Origin: Ignelater luminosus
Lineage: Eukaryota; Arthropoda; Insecta; Coleoptera; Elateridae
Length of the DNA: 64,000 nucleotides
NCBI GenBank assembly: GCA_011009095.1
Contig: VTPC01090689.1
Coordinates: 251,428-315,427, forward strand
Reading direction: 5' to 3'
In this document: one piece after another, positions 36,693 to 50,000 of the stretch
Layout: the number at the start of each line of letters is the position of its first letter
How positions within the stretch are numbered: the first letter of the stretch is position 1
Position numbers and translations under genes: made by a program
Notes under the pieces: generated by a model
The model's input: the letters and a program-made list of their open reading frames with translations, nothing else
Told to the model about the DNA's origin: nothing
Databases searched by the model: none

Positions 36693-39600
36693 TACATGAT
36701 GAGAAGTATCCTTATAGAAATCGTAGAACAATAACTTCTGTTTTGATACCGTTTAGTAGCAATTAGTAGCAACTAACACTCAAAAGTAAGAATTCGCATG
36801 ACAAGTTATCGTAATAGACACTTTACATACACATCAAGAACACTTAAAATTTATAGTTTCTCTCAAAATTCAGCTCGAAACAAATAGCAAGCGATGCGAT
36901 AAGATCTTCGACCATCGACCATCTCAAAGCATGCAATCTACAGCTGAACTGCCTCCGGTTTATTTCTTCTCTTATTCTTCTTTCTAATGGTCATCGCATT
37001 GTTTTTCTCTTTTGAATTAAGTACAGCTTATAGGTTTGACAAGACAAGCCTCAGAATGTACATGAATTTATAATTCTACCCCCTTGGTAGCTAAAAGCTA
37101 AAGAATATTTTTGAGCGACAGCAGTTGAAGCGAAGTCAACCTAGTTGGTTGCGCTTAAATATTGATCGTTGCGTAGAATCATAATAAAACAAAGAGATCC
37201 AGGAAGAAGAACTTTATACAGACAGACAAAGATGCTGTCGTTAAACTTAGAAAGCTGATACATCAAGTACAAGCATTGACTCAGCTCGTTGCTTCATTTT
37301 AACCTAGAGATGAAAATGATGACGAGATAAGTGACAGAACAGTAGGGTGAGCATATTTAACTAGCGTCGACTGTACTGAAGGCAACGACAATAATAATCG
37401 AGAAAGTCTTCTTAATAATATCTTGAACAAATTGCTTAGCGATCGGCTGTGTGATACACCAAAAAAGTCTCATAATTATTTGGTTTAAATTGAGACAGTT
37501 TTCTTTAGGCGAACCACATGTGAACTACATCGACATGTCTCGTTTTTGTTCCATCACATACAATCAATCTTTGTTCAATTCAATTAATTAAAATGGCGTA
37601 AATAGAGGCTAACTATCATTTGGAATATTATAACCCAAGATTTTATTCGTTACGCTATATTTACTTTTAAACTAATCGCTCCAAAATACAGCGGTAATTT
37701 TCATTGCTACCAATTGAATGAGAACGATACGAAGTGATTCGTTTGTATTGGGCAAAACTGACTGGTAACGATTTGAATTGCTGTTGATACTCCAAAATAA
37801 ACACAGGCAAAAAGAGGACATTTTGTAGCCTAAGATAAGGAAGATACCAGACACGGATTTTAGTTTCAAAAAGTAGACGTCTGGTCCCTCCACACAGAAA
37901 CAGATAGCTCAAAGTGTAAAATCTAAAGTTCAAAAAGAATGCCCTTAAATTTAAATCTTTTAATTCTCGTGGAGTCGAGACGATGGAATAATCTTCCTTG
38001 CGTTTTCTAGAAATTTTATCTAATTCTCCACCTCTTGAGTCAAGTTTTGAGTCGGTGTAGTTTGGTCAACAGAATCCTAGATCCATCGGCAAAGCTATAA
38101 GAGGAAAATAAAAAAATTGGAAGGATATATAAAGAAGAAATAGAAGTATGAACCCGTGAAAGACGACTACTCGCGGCGCGACAAGGAATTGTTTATTATT
38201 CTTACAGAGAAGATGTTTGATATTAGAAGGATGGTCGTGAGGAAATGTTTGGAATTTAAAGCTACGCATGTAGAGACAACACTAGTCCATGGTAAATTTG
38301 CCAAAGAGAATTGGCCCTAACGATCGTGGTTTCTTTCCATGCTTGAAACAAATAATAGCTAATGACTTTGATGAGAAGGTGTACGATAGAATTAGGTAGG
38401 TAGTGTACGACTGTTTTGGTTAGAACCGAGACAGAGGTGGTTTCCACCCAATGTGTCATGTCTGAGTTGTAGCGGATTTTGTTGTTTATCTTGCGGAAGA
38501 CATACAAGGGAAAACTAACCAAAGACAAATCTTCGATTTTTGACCTTGTTAGTTACGTTTTAAATAGCTATCTTCTTTAGAACGATACACTTCAAATTTG
38601 GAATTCTCGATCTTCTTCATGGCTTGTGAAAAGTGCAAAATGCTTTAATCCCATATAATCTTCCCAGAAGCTTAAGGATTATTTAGGTTAGATTTGGTAA
38701 TTGTGATCAAAATTAGAAATTTCTCAAACTGTCGCAATTGTAAAAAGTTAGCTTGCATCTTTTTCGTATAAAACTATTACCAGTCAGCTTGATAGTGCAT
38801 TTGACTTTTATTTGCTAATACATGAGTTACGCAATTTTGATTTCTAGAGTTTGTGTTCTCTATTCTGTGTAGTGTTTCATTCTTCTTCAACCAAATTCAG
38901 GATCATTATTCATCAACATGAAGCCAAATTTTATTTACGTGAATTGGGAACACCAAAAAGTGACTGCACATCTTCCTATTGTCTGCATCAGTTGCCAAGA
39001 CGATTGTGCAAAAATAATAAGATTGTTGTTACAGTGGTCACATCAATTAAATGGAGAATAATTCTCAAATCTATGACTTAAAGAAGTAAAAAAACAAAAA
39101 AGTAAAAAATGCGTCAAAATTTACAAAAGCATTCTTATTGGAGAAAAGAATCTTTTTGTAATAAAAAGACACCAGCCGTTATTGAACCAGTACCAAGACA
39201 ATGTTATCTGGGTTTTAGTGTTTGCAAATTGAAATCTATCGAAATGGCTCGAGACATTTTTGGCAAGCTATTTCAAAGCAAAGCTTGTTTGTCCATTAAA
39301 GTAAAAGTAAATTCACAAGAAAAGTGGAGATTTCCCAGGAGATATTTATCCAAATAAGAAATTCGGCATTAGTCCGGTTCTGACGATAGAGGTTTACTAA
39401 ATCTTTGCAATTCAAAAATTCACAGTTCGATTTTGTTTAATTTTTATTTGTAATTACAACTATTGCCAATATTGAGAAATAATTTGATGCACCTGTTATT
39501 ATTAACACATTGTTTGATATTTACAATTAACTATCTGTTGTAAAATAAATTAGTATGCACTTTTGGTATGTAGACCATAGCCACGTGCAAAAGTTACTAA

Positions 39601-41779
39601 ATCACAACCTTGTTTTAATGTGACGTAAACCTTGGTTATAAAATGTTTAATATTGACAGTTATGAAGAGCATAACAACAACCGTGCCAGGCTCATAAAGC
39701 AGAGCATATTCTGAACTGTCTTCGGTATGTTTAAATATAATACAATAAACAGGGAAATTTATGTATTTCAACCTAGTATTGCACGTTTATGGAAATCTAC
39801 AAGACTTGGTTTTTCGCTTCGCAAAATAAACTTATCAAATTTATCTCCAAATAAACAAAATTACATTTGAAATAAAAAACTTTAATTTTCAGCTGAAGCT
39901 TTATTAGTCGAAACCCTTAAATAATTTAAAAGAAAAACACGAGCGATGTGATCGTGTAATATTTATAATCTTGTCTCCGACTTCAAATGTTTTTATAAAA
40001 GGTTATTACAGATAATAAGTAATCCGTGTTTACATTATGGATTTTATTAATAGAGAAACGATTGCAAATGCATTTTAATTTGAAGAATGCATCTAATAGG
40101 TATACTCTGAAGTATTCTAGAAATAATCGAAGTGATTTTACCTAGTTACACGAATACCACCAAACTGCATTATTAACGGCATTTCAGTTCTTTAGATTTC
40201 TAAGTTCAAGCAATGTACCTCAATAACGAGAATTTATATTTGACGTATAATCAATATCTTGAAATATCGTGAACATATTTTTCGTTTTGTTGAATCAAAG
40301 ATTATATAATGTCACCTTATTTTATATAGACCGTTAGATTTTGCGACTTGACCAGAATTATTCAATTTCATTTTAAAATAACAAAAGAGACATGTAATGA
40401 TACGTACACAAGGATAAATCTTTCAATTAAAGGCCAATTTTATAAAGAGTAACATACAAACTCTAGAATGTTTTAAAAATGTTTGACATCAAAGAGGTAA
40501 AGAACCATGTGGACTTTAGGGAATTTAATTTAATTTTTAATTTATAAATTATACCAAACGAGTGTCCCGAGAAACAATTTTCCTAAAGCGCATACTATTT
40601 AATTAAACAAACGATGGAGCACATAACAAATTACGAGGAAATCTAAAACAATTAATTGATATGAACTAGCTACAATCAACTTACTACACTATATCAAATC
40701 AATCGGTATGGATACTCTAACGGTCTTTTGGGTTGTCCCCAACTGGAGAAAAAAAAACCAAATTATGAAACAACTGATATTCTTTCTTTTATTTGGCATC
40801 TATGAATTCCTTTATGTTATGTTATCTACAAACTAAATTTGACTCTAATAATGTTTTCTCTATAGAAAGTCAAGATCTGGGATATTTCACGTTTTCAACT
40901 CAAAATCTAAAAGTTTTTAATTTGGAGGTATTTTTCAGAAAATCTTGAAACTAACCCAAACGCAAATGATCGAGTTTTCAAAAATGTCGTCTTGAAGATC
41001 TTTCAATAGTTCCTTGTAAGTCTAGAAGATTATAGTCGCGTAGGAAAAGCTTCCTGTGGTATTAACTTTAAGAAAAACCCATAAACAAAACTTTGAGAAG
41101 TATGGCAATATTTGGGTCTAGACTTATCTCGCATAAATAATCATTTGCTTTAAATGAAGCACAAACACTGATATGTGTAACTCCTTGATTCTTCTTTATC
41201 TTCATTTTTTAAATTTTAAAATAAATAACTTTGAGAACTTAACCTTTTTAGCGTGTTATTAAGCACGATCACTTAACATTGACAAATTACTTCTGACATA
41301 TTAGTTCCGCCATCAAAACAGGTAAAATGAAATTGAATGAAAAAATGCTTACTGTATGGTGGTGTGCTCCAAAATCAGGAAAATTAAAAAAAACAGTCTT
41401 ATATCAAATGAACCACATATACCAAATCCAATTTGCAATAAGTTTTGTGTCAAACTACTACCATGCAGAGTTTTTAGAAAGAGTTACAAAACACATTATG
41501 CATTTGAAGAGTGGGATGAATAACAAGAAGTAGCAGAAAAAAAGAAATAATTCTAGCAAGCATAATATTCCAAACGGTCAAGGCTATAGATATGGATGCG
41601 CAAAAACCTTACAAAAGAGATAAATGCAGTAGCTTAGATATGCATATGTTAATTAAATGGATGGACGTCTCACAGAATCTTGCACTCGATTATAAAAAAC
41701 GACGGACTCAAAAAGCAAGAAAAATTAGTTTTTGGTACGTATTCTTATGACATTTATTCTTTTAATAATTACATAGAAT
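36693..41779. other. Unidentified region, possibly eroded repeats at 36.9-39.4 kb
   Basis: 36900-39400 is slightly GC-richer, with protein-like pieces in the plus frames (for example KNNKIVVTVV near 39010) and several minus frames (37667-37933, 38066-38528). All are interrupted and I recognise no domain. 39400-41780 is plain AT-rich DNA. Confidence 0.35.
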
Positions 41780-42120
41780 TTGTGTTATTTGGAGGTGTTC
41801 TGTCTTGCCCGTAAGGGTCAAGGTGACTGACAGTCACTCTATTTGAGTCGACTAGCCACCAAGTCGAAGTTTGGGGCTTTCGCATCACATACTGCCCGCA
41901 TTTCCACCCCGGGTCATCAAGCCACTTCAACTTCATCAGTCGGTTTTTTGTTTTTGTTTAGATTTCGACATAGGTCCGACCGCAGTCATTTCTCAATCCC
42001 ATTCACACCGGTCCGCATCCCTAAGATTTGGAACTCTCGTTGTACCTCAAGCCTCAATCATCATAACTGTCAGAAAGTTTTCCCGGGAGGTCGGCAGCAC
42101 GCGCAAATCCCCCTGACTGT
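41780..42120 (+). mobile_element. Probable non-LTR retrotransposon C-terminal relic
   Basis: A GC-rich patch whose plus frame reads STPGHQATSTSS, then RHRSDRSHFSIPFTPVRIPK with IWNS directly after. This resembles the extreme C-terminal sequence of jockey-like pol proteins (R.SF.P.T..LWN.LP, then a short tail). The frame continues through AT-rich low-complexity sequence to 42517, which I do not regard as coding. No catalytic motif. Identification rests on one motif. Confidence 0.35.
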
Positions 42121-43116
42121 AAAGAATTACATTCCAGAAGGAAATAACTGTTTTTTACCATCAACAATCATTATCACATCCAACTCAAATTCTACCATAA
42201 TTGTAAACTGTCCTTCATCAACATCATCAACTTGTAACTCAATTTGTTTAATGGAACTCCAACTTAACTTCTATCCACCAATACTATCGCCTCCAGAAAA
42301 TTCAATTGTGAAGATGATAATGATGATCATGATCCAATCCTTTCTTGTTCCACAACCTAATTTGAAAAAGAAAGCCAAATACCAACAAAGTTTCACGTAT
42401 GTATGTATTAACATAGTCGTAATGTTTGATAAAATAAAAATATTGTTTCACTTCATTTCTAAAGGAAAAAAATGCGCAAAACTGCCAAATTTAAAAAACT
42501 GCTCTTTTGGACTTTGAAAACAGATTAGCCGCTCCTGACAAAACATAATTACTGTTCTCTTGCTTTTGAAACGATTTCTTTTACCAAAGAAGGTACGAAC
42601 AATTTCTTCTGACTGTTGGAAACGATCTTTGTTGATACATTTTTAATAACTTTTTATTGGATGAGCTATTCATCCTTTGTTTACTTTTGATAGTCCAAAT
42701 TAAACTGAAGTAAAAGCTGTTCAGTCGTCTGTTTATTTTCCATTTCCTAAAGTAGTTTCTCTCTCTACATATCTATAACAGACATGTCTTCAAATATTTA
42801 GATTTCTAGACTTCTGCTGTTCAAACTGCTCAGACCTTAGTAAATTATTCAAATTGATGAAATTTGTTGTCTCAAGGCACTCTAATTCCTGCAAACAACA
42901 TCGTTATTCAACAATCACTAAAATACAAGGATGAGATTCAAACTTGGAGTTGAATTTTAGTAATTATCAGTCCCTTATAGAATTGACATAAATAATCAAT
43001 TACAATAAGGAAGACAAAAGTAACCACAAGAAGTGAAAGAAGTACGAGTTTTATTAATGTTAACGTTAGTATTGTATCACTATAATATTGTGGTGTGCAT
43101 GTGAATTTCTTGAAGG

Positions 43117-44166
43117 AAAGTTTAATAATTCTCAACTGTTAGCGACGAGGATGGGACCTCAGTTTCAATAATTAGTAATCAGCTAGTGTAAATATAAATA
43201 ACAAATTATATAGTAACAGTAAAACAAATAAAGATCAAAGAATCAAAAAAAAATCTTCAATATATTTGTACATGAAAGGCATTTATTTAAGACTGGGTTA
43301 GATTTCACTTTAAATATTAACTACAATGACAATAATATTTAATACGCTTGATCTCAAAACTTTAGCGACGGGGATGGAATCAAGATATAAACGAAATGTC
43401 AAAAAAAAATATATAAAAACAAAAGAATTATCTACTGTTAGTTCCACTAAAATCAAGTAAAATCTTATGAGCATCACCTTAGTATTTATTCCAATGAAAT
43501 GCCACAGATTATACATTACTAGGATTTGCAATCCCGAATAACTTTTTTAATCTCGGGATTTATAGATTGAATAATCCATAATTCTAGGAATTGTAATTGA
43601 TAAAATTTGTGAAGTAGATAGGCACGCATTTACGTACTTATACCGGTTGTGATCTGCCTTTTTTGTTATTTAAGCTATTAAAACAACATTAAATGTTGGT
43701 AATTATTATTTATTATTAAAAAATAATTATAATTATTAATAATACTTAATGATTATAATTAATTATGACAAAAACACATTTTTTATTATTCTACGAGGCG
43801 AGGGAAAGATTCAACATCAATAACAAATCTAGAAAAAAAATTCCTTAACGAATACAACCTAAAAATGAAATTGAAATATCTCAGAAGGCTTAAACACATA
43901 TAATTGACGACCTCATTAGGTCTTGAGTACGATATGACTTGACATGCTGTTTTCATTGTTTTTATTAGAAAATAAAAAGAATCCATGGCTAAACTCACAA
44001 ACTCTGATTGTGAGTGTAGAAGAATCTTTTTAATGTAGTGGAAAAGAAAGATTGATTCCTAAAAATCTTGAAATCCCGGGATTAGCGATGAGAAAATCCC
44101 GAGATTTAGAGATTCGTTTTTTTTGTCGTGATCCCGGGATCCCGGAAGGGCGTTGAAAAACTACTG
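43117..44166. repeat. Repeat cluster with CCCGGGAT motifs and a hAT-like end
   Basis: The right edge, as complement from 44166, starts CAGTAGTTTTTCAACGCCC, like hAT transposon ends (CAG.G.TTCTCAAC type), and is followed by TTTAATAC. The same octamer occurs at 43338-43345, and TTTAATAA at 43117-43124. Each is followed within a few bases by a related TTAGCGACGRGGATGG module. AATCCCGA/TCGGGATT hairpins lie at 43530-43560, and further CCCGGGAT copies at 44072-44146 resemble the subterminal repeats of hAT elements. No transposase. Boundaries uncertain. Confidence 0.35.
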
Positions 44167-46628
44167 TTTAATACTGTTTTGTATTTGTTTTTACTATTGT
44201 CTCTTTCGTAACCTGAATAATAAATAATTGATTACTACTAGGAAAGACCCCTTTTTAGTTTTTACAGGTAATCCAGAAAAAGGTTTCTTGATGACTTTTA
44301 TATTTTATAAACAATTTTCAACTTTTATGGTTTTTATTTCAAAAAAACAAATATAAATGGATCCTATTTTCGATTTAAAATCCAAACTTTCAAAATTGAA
44401 ATGTTTCGCTTAATAGTGTTCTCATTTCCTCTAAAAGTTATTTAATTTTCAATTACATTAACATAATAATTAGCTAAAATTGAAAGCTGTTAAGTGTAAA
44501 ATAGCTTTTAATTCTTAATTTTTATTAAATTATACAGGTTGCAATAAAATCGTAGAATAAAAATAAGTTTGAACATATCTGAAATTCAAGAGCGAAAGTG
44601 TACAAAAGCTGTATTATTACTTCACGAACAATCACGTTATGACAAGGTGTGTGTACGTATGCAATTAAAATTAATTTAAACAGCTATATTTAATAACAAA
44701 ACGATTTTGTAACTAAAACAATTGGTTTTAGTAAACCAACAGTAAACAGAGAAATGAATTTGAAATTGTCGTAATTGCTTAGAAAATTATCCAATTAAAT
44801 GTAGGTACGATCTCTAAAATTGACAAAAACTGGAAAATTAACTTCCTGTAAAGGCAAGCTCGAGCAGTTTACGGTTTGCGGTTTCGACTCTCTGATTACG
44901 TAATAGAATCGCGATCAACAATAAATTTCGTTATTGATATGCAGTTGAATGCTAAAACCTGGGTGTTGGCGTTTCAAAAATGACGCAATTGCAGGTAAAT
45001 TTGTAAATACTCAACCTATAGCGTCGCTTTAATACAATCTACTACACCAAAGGGTATTTGAGGAGCAAACTGAACTCTATTATAATTCCCCAACGAGTTA
45101 ATATTTACGCAAATGGGGTAATTAGATGTCTGTCGATTAATTTCAGATGGTTAAATACATTTTATAGGAAGGCAGTATTTAACACAAATTTATTTATAAA
45201 GTTTGTGTAACGCCTCCGGTAAAACCTTAAAGCATTAAAATTTCAAATGCCACGGTATAATTACGGTAGTCAATTCGTTTTTAAAAATTTAGAAATATGT
45301 TAGTTAGTTAGTTACTCTAATGACTTTTTTGTGACCTCCTTCATCACCACTTGATTCTTGAACATGGTACCGACATTTTTAACCTACGTAATGCCTCGTA
45401 AAAATTTCGCAATTTAAAGTGTACCACACGTTACTTGTTTGTGTACGAGGAATGTTCAATAAATAACAAAATTCGGTTTCTAAACAACACTTGCACAACA
45501 TAAAAATTCAGATAGCAACTGCATGCAGAGAAGGTACTTACTTATAAGCGATCTCTTTATATTTATTATTAATCAATTCTCGAGCCTACATATATTTTAT
45601 CAGATAAGTTAGTTTTGTAATATACTATCCCTATTTACACATTTATTGTGGTTATCTGGAATCCGTTAGATAATATGCTCGGTGGGATCATAAATATTTG
45701 TTATGTTGTCAGCACCATTGTATATTCTACACTCAATAAATAAACAAACCAAAATATCTCACTAATTTACAATTTCTTCAATTTTGTCCAATCAAATTTA
45801 AGAATTAAAAGACATATTTACTTATTTCAGCAATTTCACTCATCAGATAATTTTCTTTATTTAGTATCAAACCATCCCTAAAATCGAATCAAGCAATAAT
45901 GACTTCTATAAATAATTTTAGTAGGAAACTGCGTTTGTTGTAAATTGAAGTCAGAAATGAATTTTCTGAAATTACATCAACACAAAACAGTTTTACTCGT
46001 TATTAAAGTGTATTTGCTTGTTATTAATTTATTTTTAAGTTAATTAAGAGAACAAACAACTAATGTTCTTGCTGGAGATTTAAAATTTATTTTGAAAACT
46101 CCTTCCAGTTTGTTTTTGTATATACCTTAATTAATTGGTAATCTCGACAGCTTTTGAAGTTGTCGTCCTATATTGCAAAACATAAAAAACATTTGAAATT
46201 TTAACCGTTATAACTTGAGAAAACCCTGCTCCTAAACAGGTTCGTAAAAGAATATCATCCCCATGCCTCAGGTTTTTAAAATTCAGCTGAATGGAAAAGT
46301 AACTTTCTGTATTCCAAAATTCTTTATTTCGCCAAAGGTACTAACCCAAACTCCCCATTCCATGATTTTCTAGTTACTTTTGCTAAAATCCCAGAAAAGC
46401 CAAAAATTACTATTTTTCACCATCTCACAATCTACAACTCAGCTGGAAATAAACAAATCAGATCAATTAATAAGAACTTAAAATGTTTGTCCAAAATCTA
46501 AATCAAAAGGTGTAAAATCTAACTTATTGGCGGCTTCGAAAGCTCTAACAGGGAATTGGTCAGCAAACGTCCTCTTGTTTAGTGTGCACTTTGCACGCTT
46601 GGTAAGAGCTTCTCTATATTCATTATTA
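44167..46628. other. AT-rich DNA, nothing recognised
   Basis: No coding frame, repeat or known motif supportable. A short TTAGTTAGTTAGTTA microsatellite lies near 45300. Confidence 0.4.
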
Positions 46629-47031
46629 TGAGAGTAAAAATCCCCGACCCCTCACTTTGAAATTTTTTCAATTTTTATGAACATTTTACTATTTGTGGTT
46701 AGAATGTGTAATAAATTTCATTTCTATAACTTAATTTGTTTTCCTTTAGAGCAAAGAGCAAGAATCTTTTTAATATTTCTTACTATAACTAGCAAAATAG
46801 CATAACTGGATTAAACTGTAGTATAAGGTCTACTCTCTTATATACGTACATATACATATAAATCGGGTTTTCTCGGAAATATTATTAATAAATGCCTATT
46901 TGAAAAACTTTAAAATTAAATATACTTACGCAAAAATTGTCATTAAAATAAAATTTGTTTGAGCAAAATCCGTTGGATAGTTTTTCAAATATCAGCTTTC
47001 AAAGTGAGGGGTCAGGACTTTTTAACTCTGA
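46629..47031. mobile_element. 403-bp MITE with TA target duplication
   Basis: Terminal inverted repeats of about 36 bp. The left reads TGAGAGTAAAAATCC and the right, as complement, TCAGAGTTAAAAAGTCC. They share a perfect 17-bp core, GACCCCTCACTTTGAAA (46646-46662 and complement of 46997-47013). TA dinucleotides flank both ends (46627-46628 and 47032-47033). The interior is AT-rich with no frame. TA duplication and size suggest a Tc1/mariner-superfamily MITE; the family is not known to me. Confidence 0.72.
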
Positions 47032-50000
47032 TAACAGAAGATATTCGTATTGAGCTTGTAGGCGCATGCTAATAATTCTGAGATATACATATCCTAATTG
47101 GTTGTCAGTGTCGATATATTTTATAAGTAAGTTGAGCAAATATCATTTAAAAATGTCATTTGCATATTATCATTTAGAAGAGTTTTTTCTTGGCGAGTCA
47201 CTTTTGTGATGACCCTCTCAAATAACCAAAGGGTTGTGCAAAATATGTTGCTTGCTTTGTTCCCTCTCATTACTATTTTGTATTGGGATTACTTTTAGCA
47301 CTCGTAAAACGGAATCGTACATTTACATCTGTATATTATCAGCTGTTCGAAAAGACCAATTTAAAATGAAATCGTAGAGAGCAGTAGACACAGAAATTAC
47401 TATCCTAAAATGCAAAATGATATAAAAAAACAATGTAAATGACTTGCTATACTTTTTTAGAACTGTTTGTCTCGAGAATTGAAATTCGTTACCTCTAATT
47501 GATTTTTCGAAGTTTGAAAGTTTTCAAAAGTTCCAAGAAATAATAATAACGCCCTGGTCTAGAGTGCCAAGAATGCAGTTTGTTGTCTTGAAGTTTCAAA
47601 TGCATCTTTTAGTTTCTTTGTTTCCAGAAGTTCATTTAACGGACAAAATTGCTATTCTAACCTCAAAAATCACTTTTGGACAAAATTATATGAAGACCAT
47701 TTTGAGAGGATACAAAATGAGATAGAAAATGTTGGTCTCTATTTGCACAATGAGTCTTAGCCTTGCTTTCATGTATCCAGAAATCATCAGATTAACATAC
47801 ATGGAGGAATCTCAAAAGTAAATTTATGTTTAAAGCCCTATAGGTGTAAATGTGACCAAATAATTGAACGCAAGTTACAAGCTTGTCCTATTTAGTGCTA
47901 ACTTCTTTAATGCCAGTCATCTTTTAACCTGTTTTGGCATTTCTTGATCAGATTTGAAGTGATAATTTCTGACAAAACTCTCATACTGTCAATTAGAAAA
48001 ACCTTCGCTGTTGGCAAATGACTCCATGAAAATTTCCAAGGCAACTTATCAATTCTTGAATAACCAGACACGGCTTGTACAATTTTCTAACGTTGTGATT
48101 TCGTACAATATTCGTTTACAATCATACTAATAAAACACAAGATTAACCTGTTCGTGTCGGAAGGTATAAGCTTTGTAATTTAAGCATTAGATTCATCATG
48201 TGAAGAGTGAAATAACAAAACATAGCTATTATAAGATCTTCATCTACTTCCCATACAATGGCACCACAACTTCTTCTATTAGCGGAAGTATTTTGGAACT
48301 TCATTTGTAGGATACTGTCTCATACCTCACGACTTGGCTTGTATCCTCTCGATGTTGTCAAATTATTGCATCTTTAATTATATCGAAGATCGATCGACAA
48401 TATCTCGTTATTGTTTATGATAATGTTGCAGTTCCAACACGTTTACTATTTAATAATTGCACGACAACTTTGGTGATATCTCGCAAAGTACCTGTCTGAG
48501 CTAGTGTGATCTATTGATAGCATTTTCTTAAAAACATAATCAACGTCTTCCTTCCTGTGCAAAAAACAGAAGGTATCTGCTACAGAAATTATGGACAAGA
48601 GAAGGTTTTCGATTAGTATATAGTTTGGCAAATCTTTCCCAATAAAAGAAAATGACTATTGGAAATAGTAGTAAATACTAATTCAAAACTCAAAACTTAT
48701 TTTTAGGTAACTATTTTGCAGATACAAATTTATATCAATATTTATCGACCGTGTAGTATCACTTCTTAAAAAAATAGCAAGCAATAGTGAAGGAGGGTTA
48801 ATATGACGTTTTATGGATAGACAAATGACGAGGATCAGAATATATAATCTCATTTATTATCACTGTATTAATTGTTAAGTAAATGTAACTTGATGGTGAG
48901 AAACAATTGAAAATTCTCAAAGATCTTAAGCAATGCACTTTATTTTTTAACGGTAATATTGCATGAAATGCATACCACGATAGTGCATATTTCATATGAA
49001 TGTTTTAATATCTATCCTTAACAACTATTTATGTGAAATAAATTTCGCAGTTACTACCATGTTTGACATTATTTTCCAATTCACGTTACTTGAATTTGCA
49101 ATAACCCATTTAAAATCCAAGTGGAAAATTTAAAGATGTAAACATTTTCTCCAAAAGTTTGCAAAATCTTTTGTTTTACTTTCCTGAGAAAGTTACGTTT
49201 GTGTAACTTCCAATCAATTTGTTTTTGTTGATCTTCGTTTCGAGTCTTTTGGATAATAGAATTTAAGAATTATCAAGTATTAAAAAATATATGGAGTAAC
49301 CTAACCTCAAAAGATGAACCCAAAACACTTGTGAAAAAGGGTCTAAATGGGCGTTTATCGTTAATAATTTCAGACTATGTAGGTGGAGCATAAACAATTC
49401 TCTTAAACTCCTTTATCTATTATTGTATTAAACAAAATAACGAAATTTGGCATTTAAAAACAAATTCCACAAAAACATTTATGTAAATTAAACAGTCATA
49501 ACGTTTACGATAACAATGTCTATAATCATATCATTCATCAGTGGGTATCACCTGATAATGTATTCAAATGTTTTCGGCGTAGATGTAATTAGTGGGTGGA
49601 ATGTCGCGATAATAAAATGACGCATAAAAAGTTTGTTACTAAAAGCAACGAAAAAGTTGTAGTAAAAATACAAAAGTACAGAGCAAAAGGGCTGAATGCA
49701 CCCTTTGTATGGAAAATACTCATTAATTATGAATTTCAACCATTTCGTGTTTGCTTCTACACCTGTTTCATTAAAAACTGCAAGAATTGGTTTTTCATTT
49801 GCCTGTTATTCTTAAAAATCTCTTTTGTGTGTTTTTTACATCTACATAAACTTATCAGAAATAGTGGGCAGGAAAATGTTTGCTGAAAAAAACAATAGTG
49901 TTGATTTAATCTAACTGTCTCGGCTTGGTATTGCGCAGTGATAGACAAAAATTAATACAGTGGAAAAGCAAAACAAAACTGTGCAATCAGAAGTCTTATG

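Noticed and set aside
41843-42517. 224-codon plus-strand frame as a host gene
   Set aside because: The first part matches a retrotransposon tail and the rest is AT-rich low complexity with Asn/Ser/Thr runs; no splice-supported gene.
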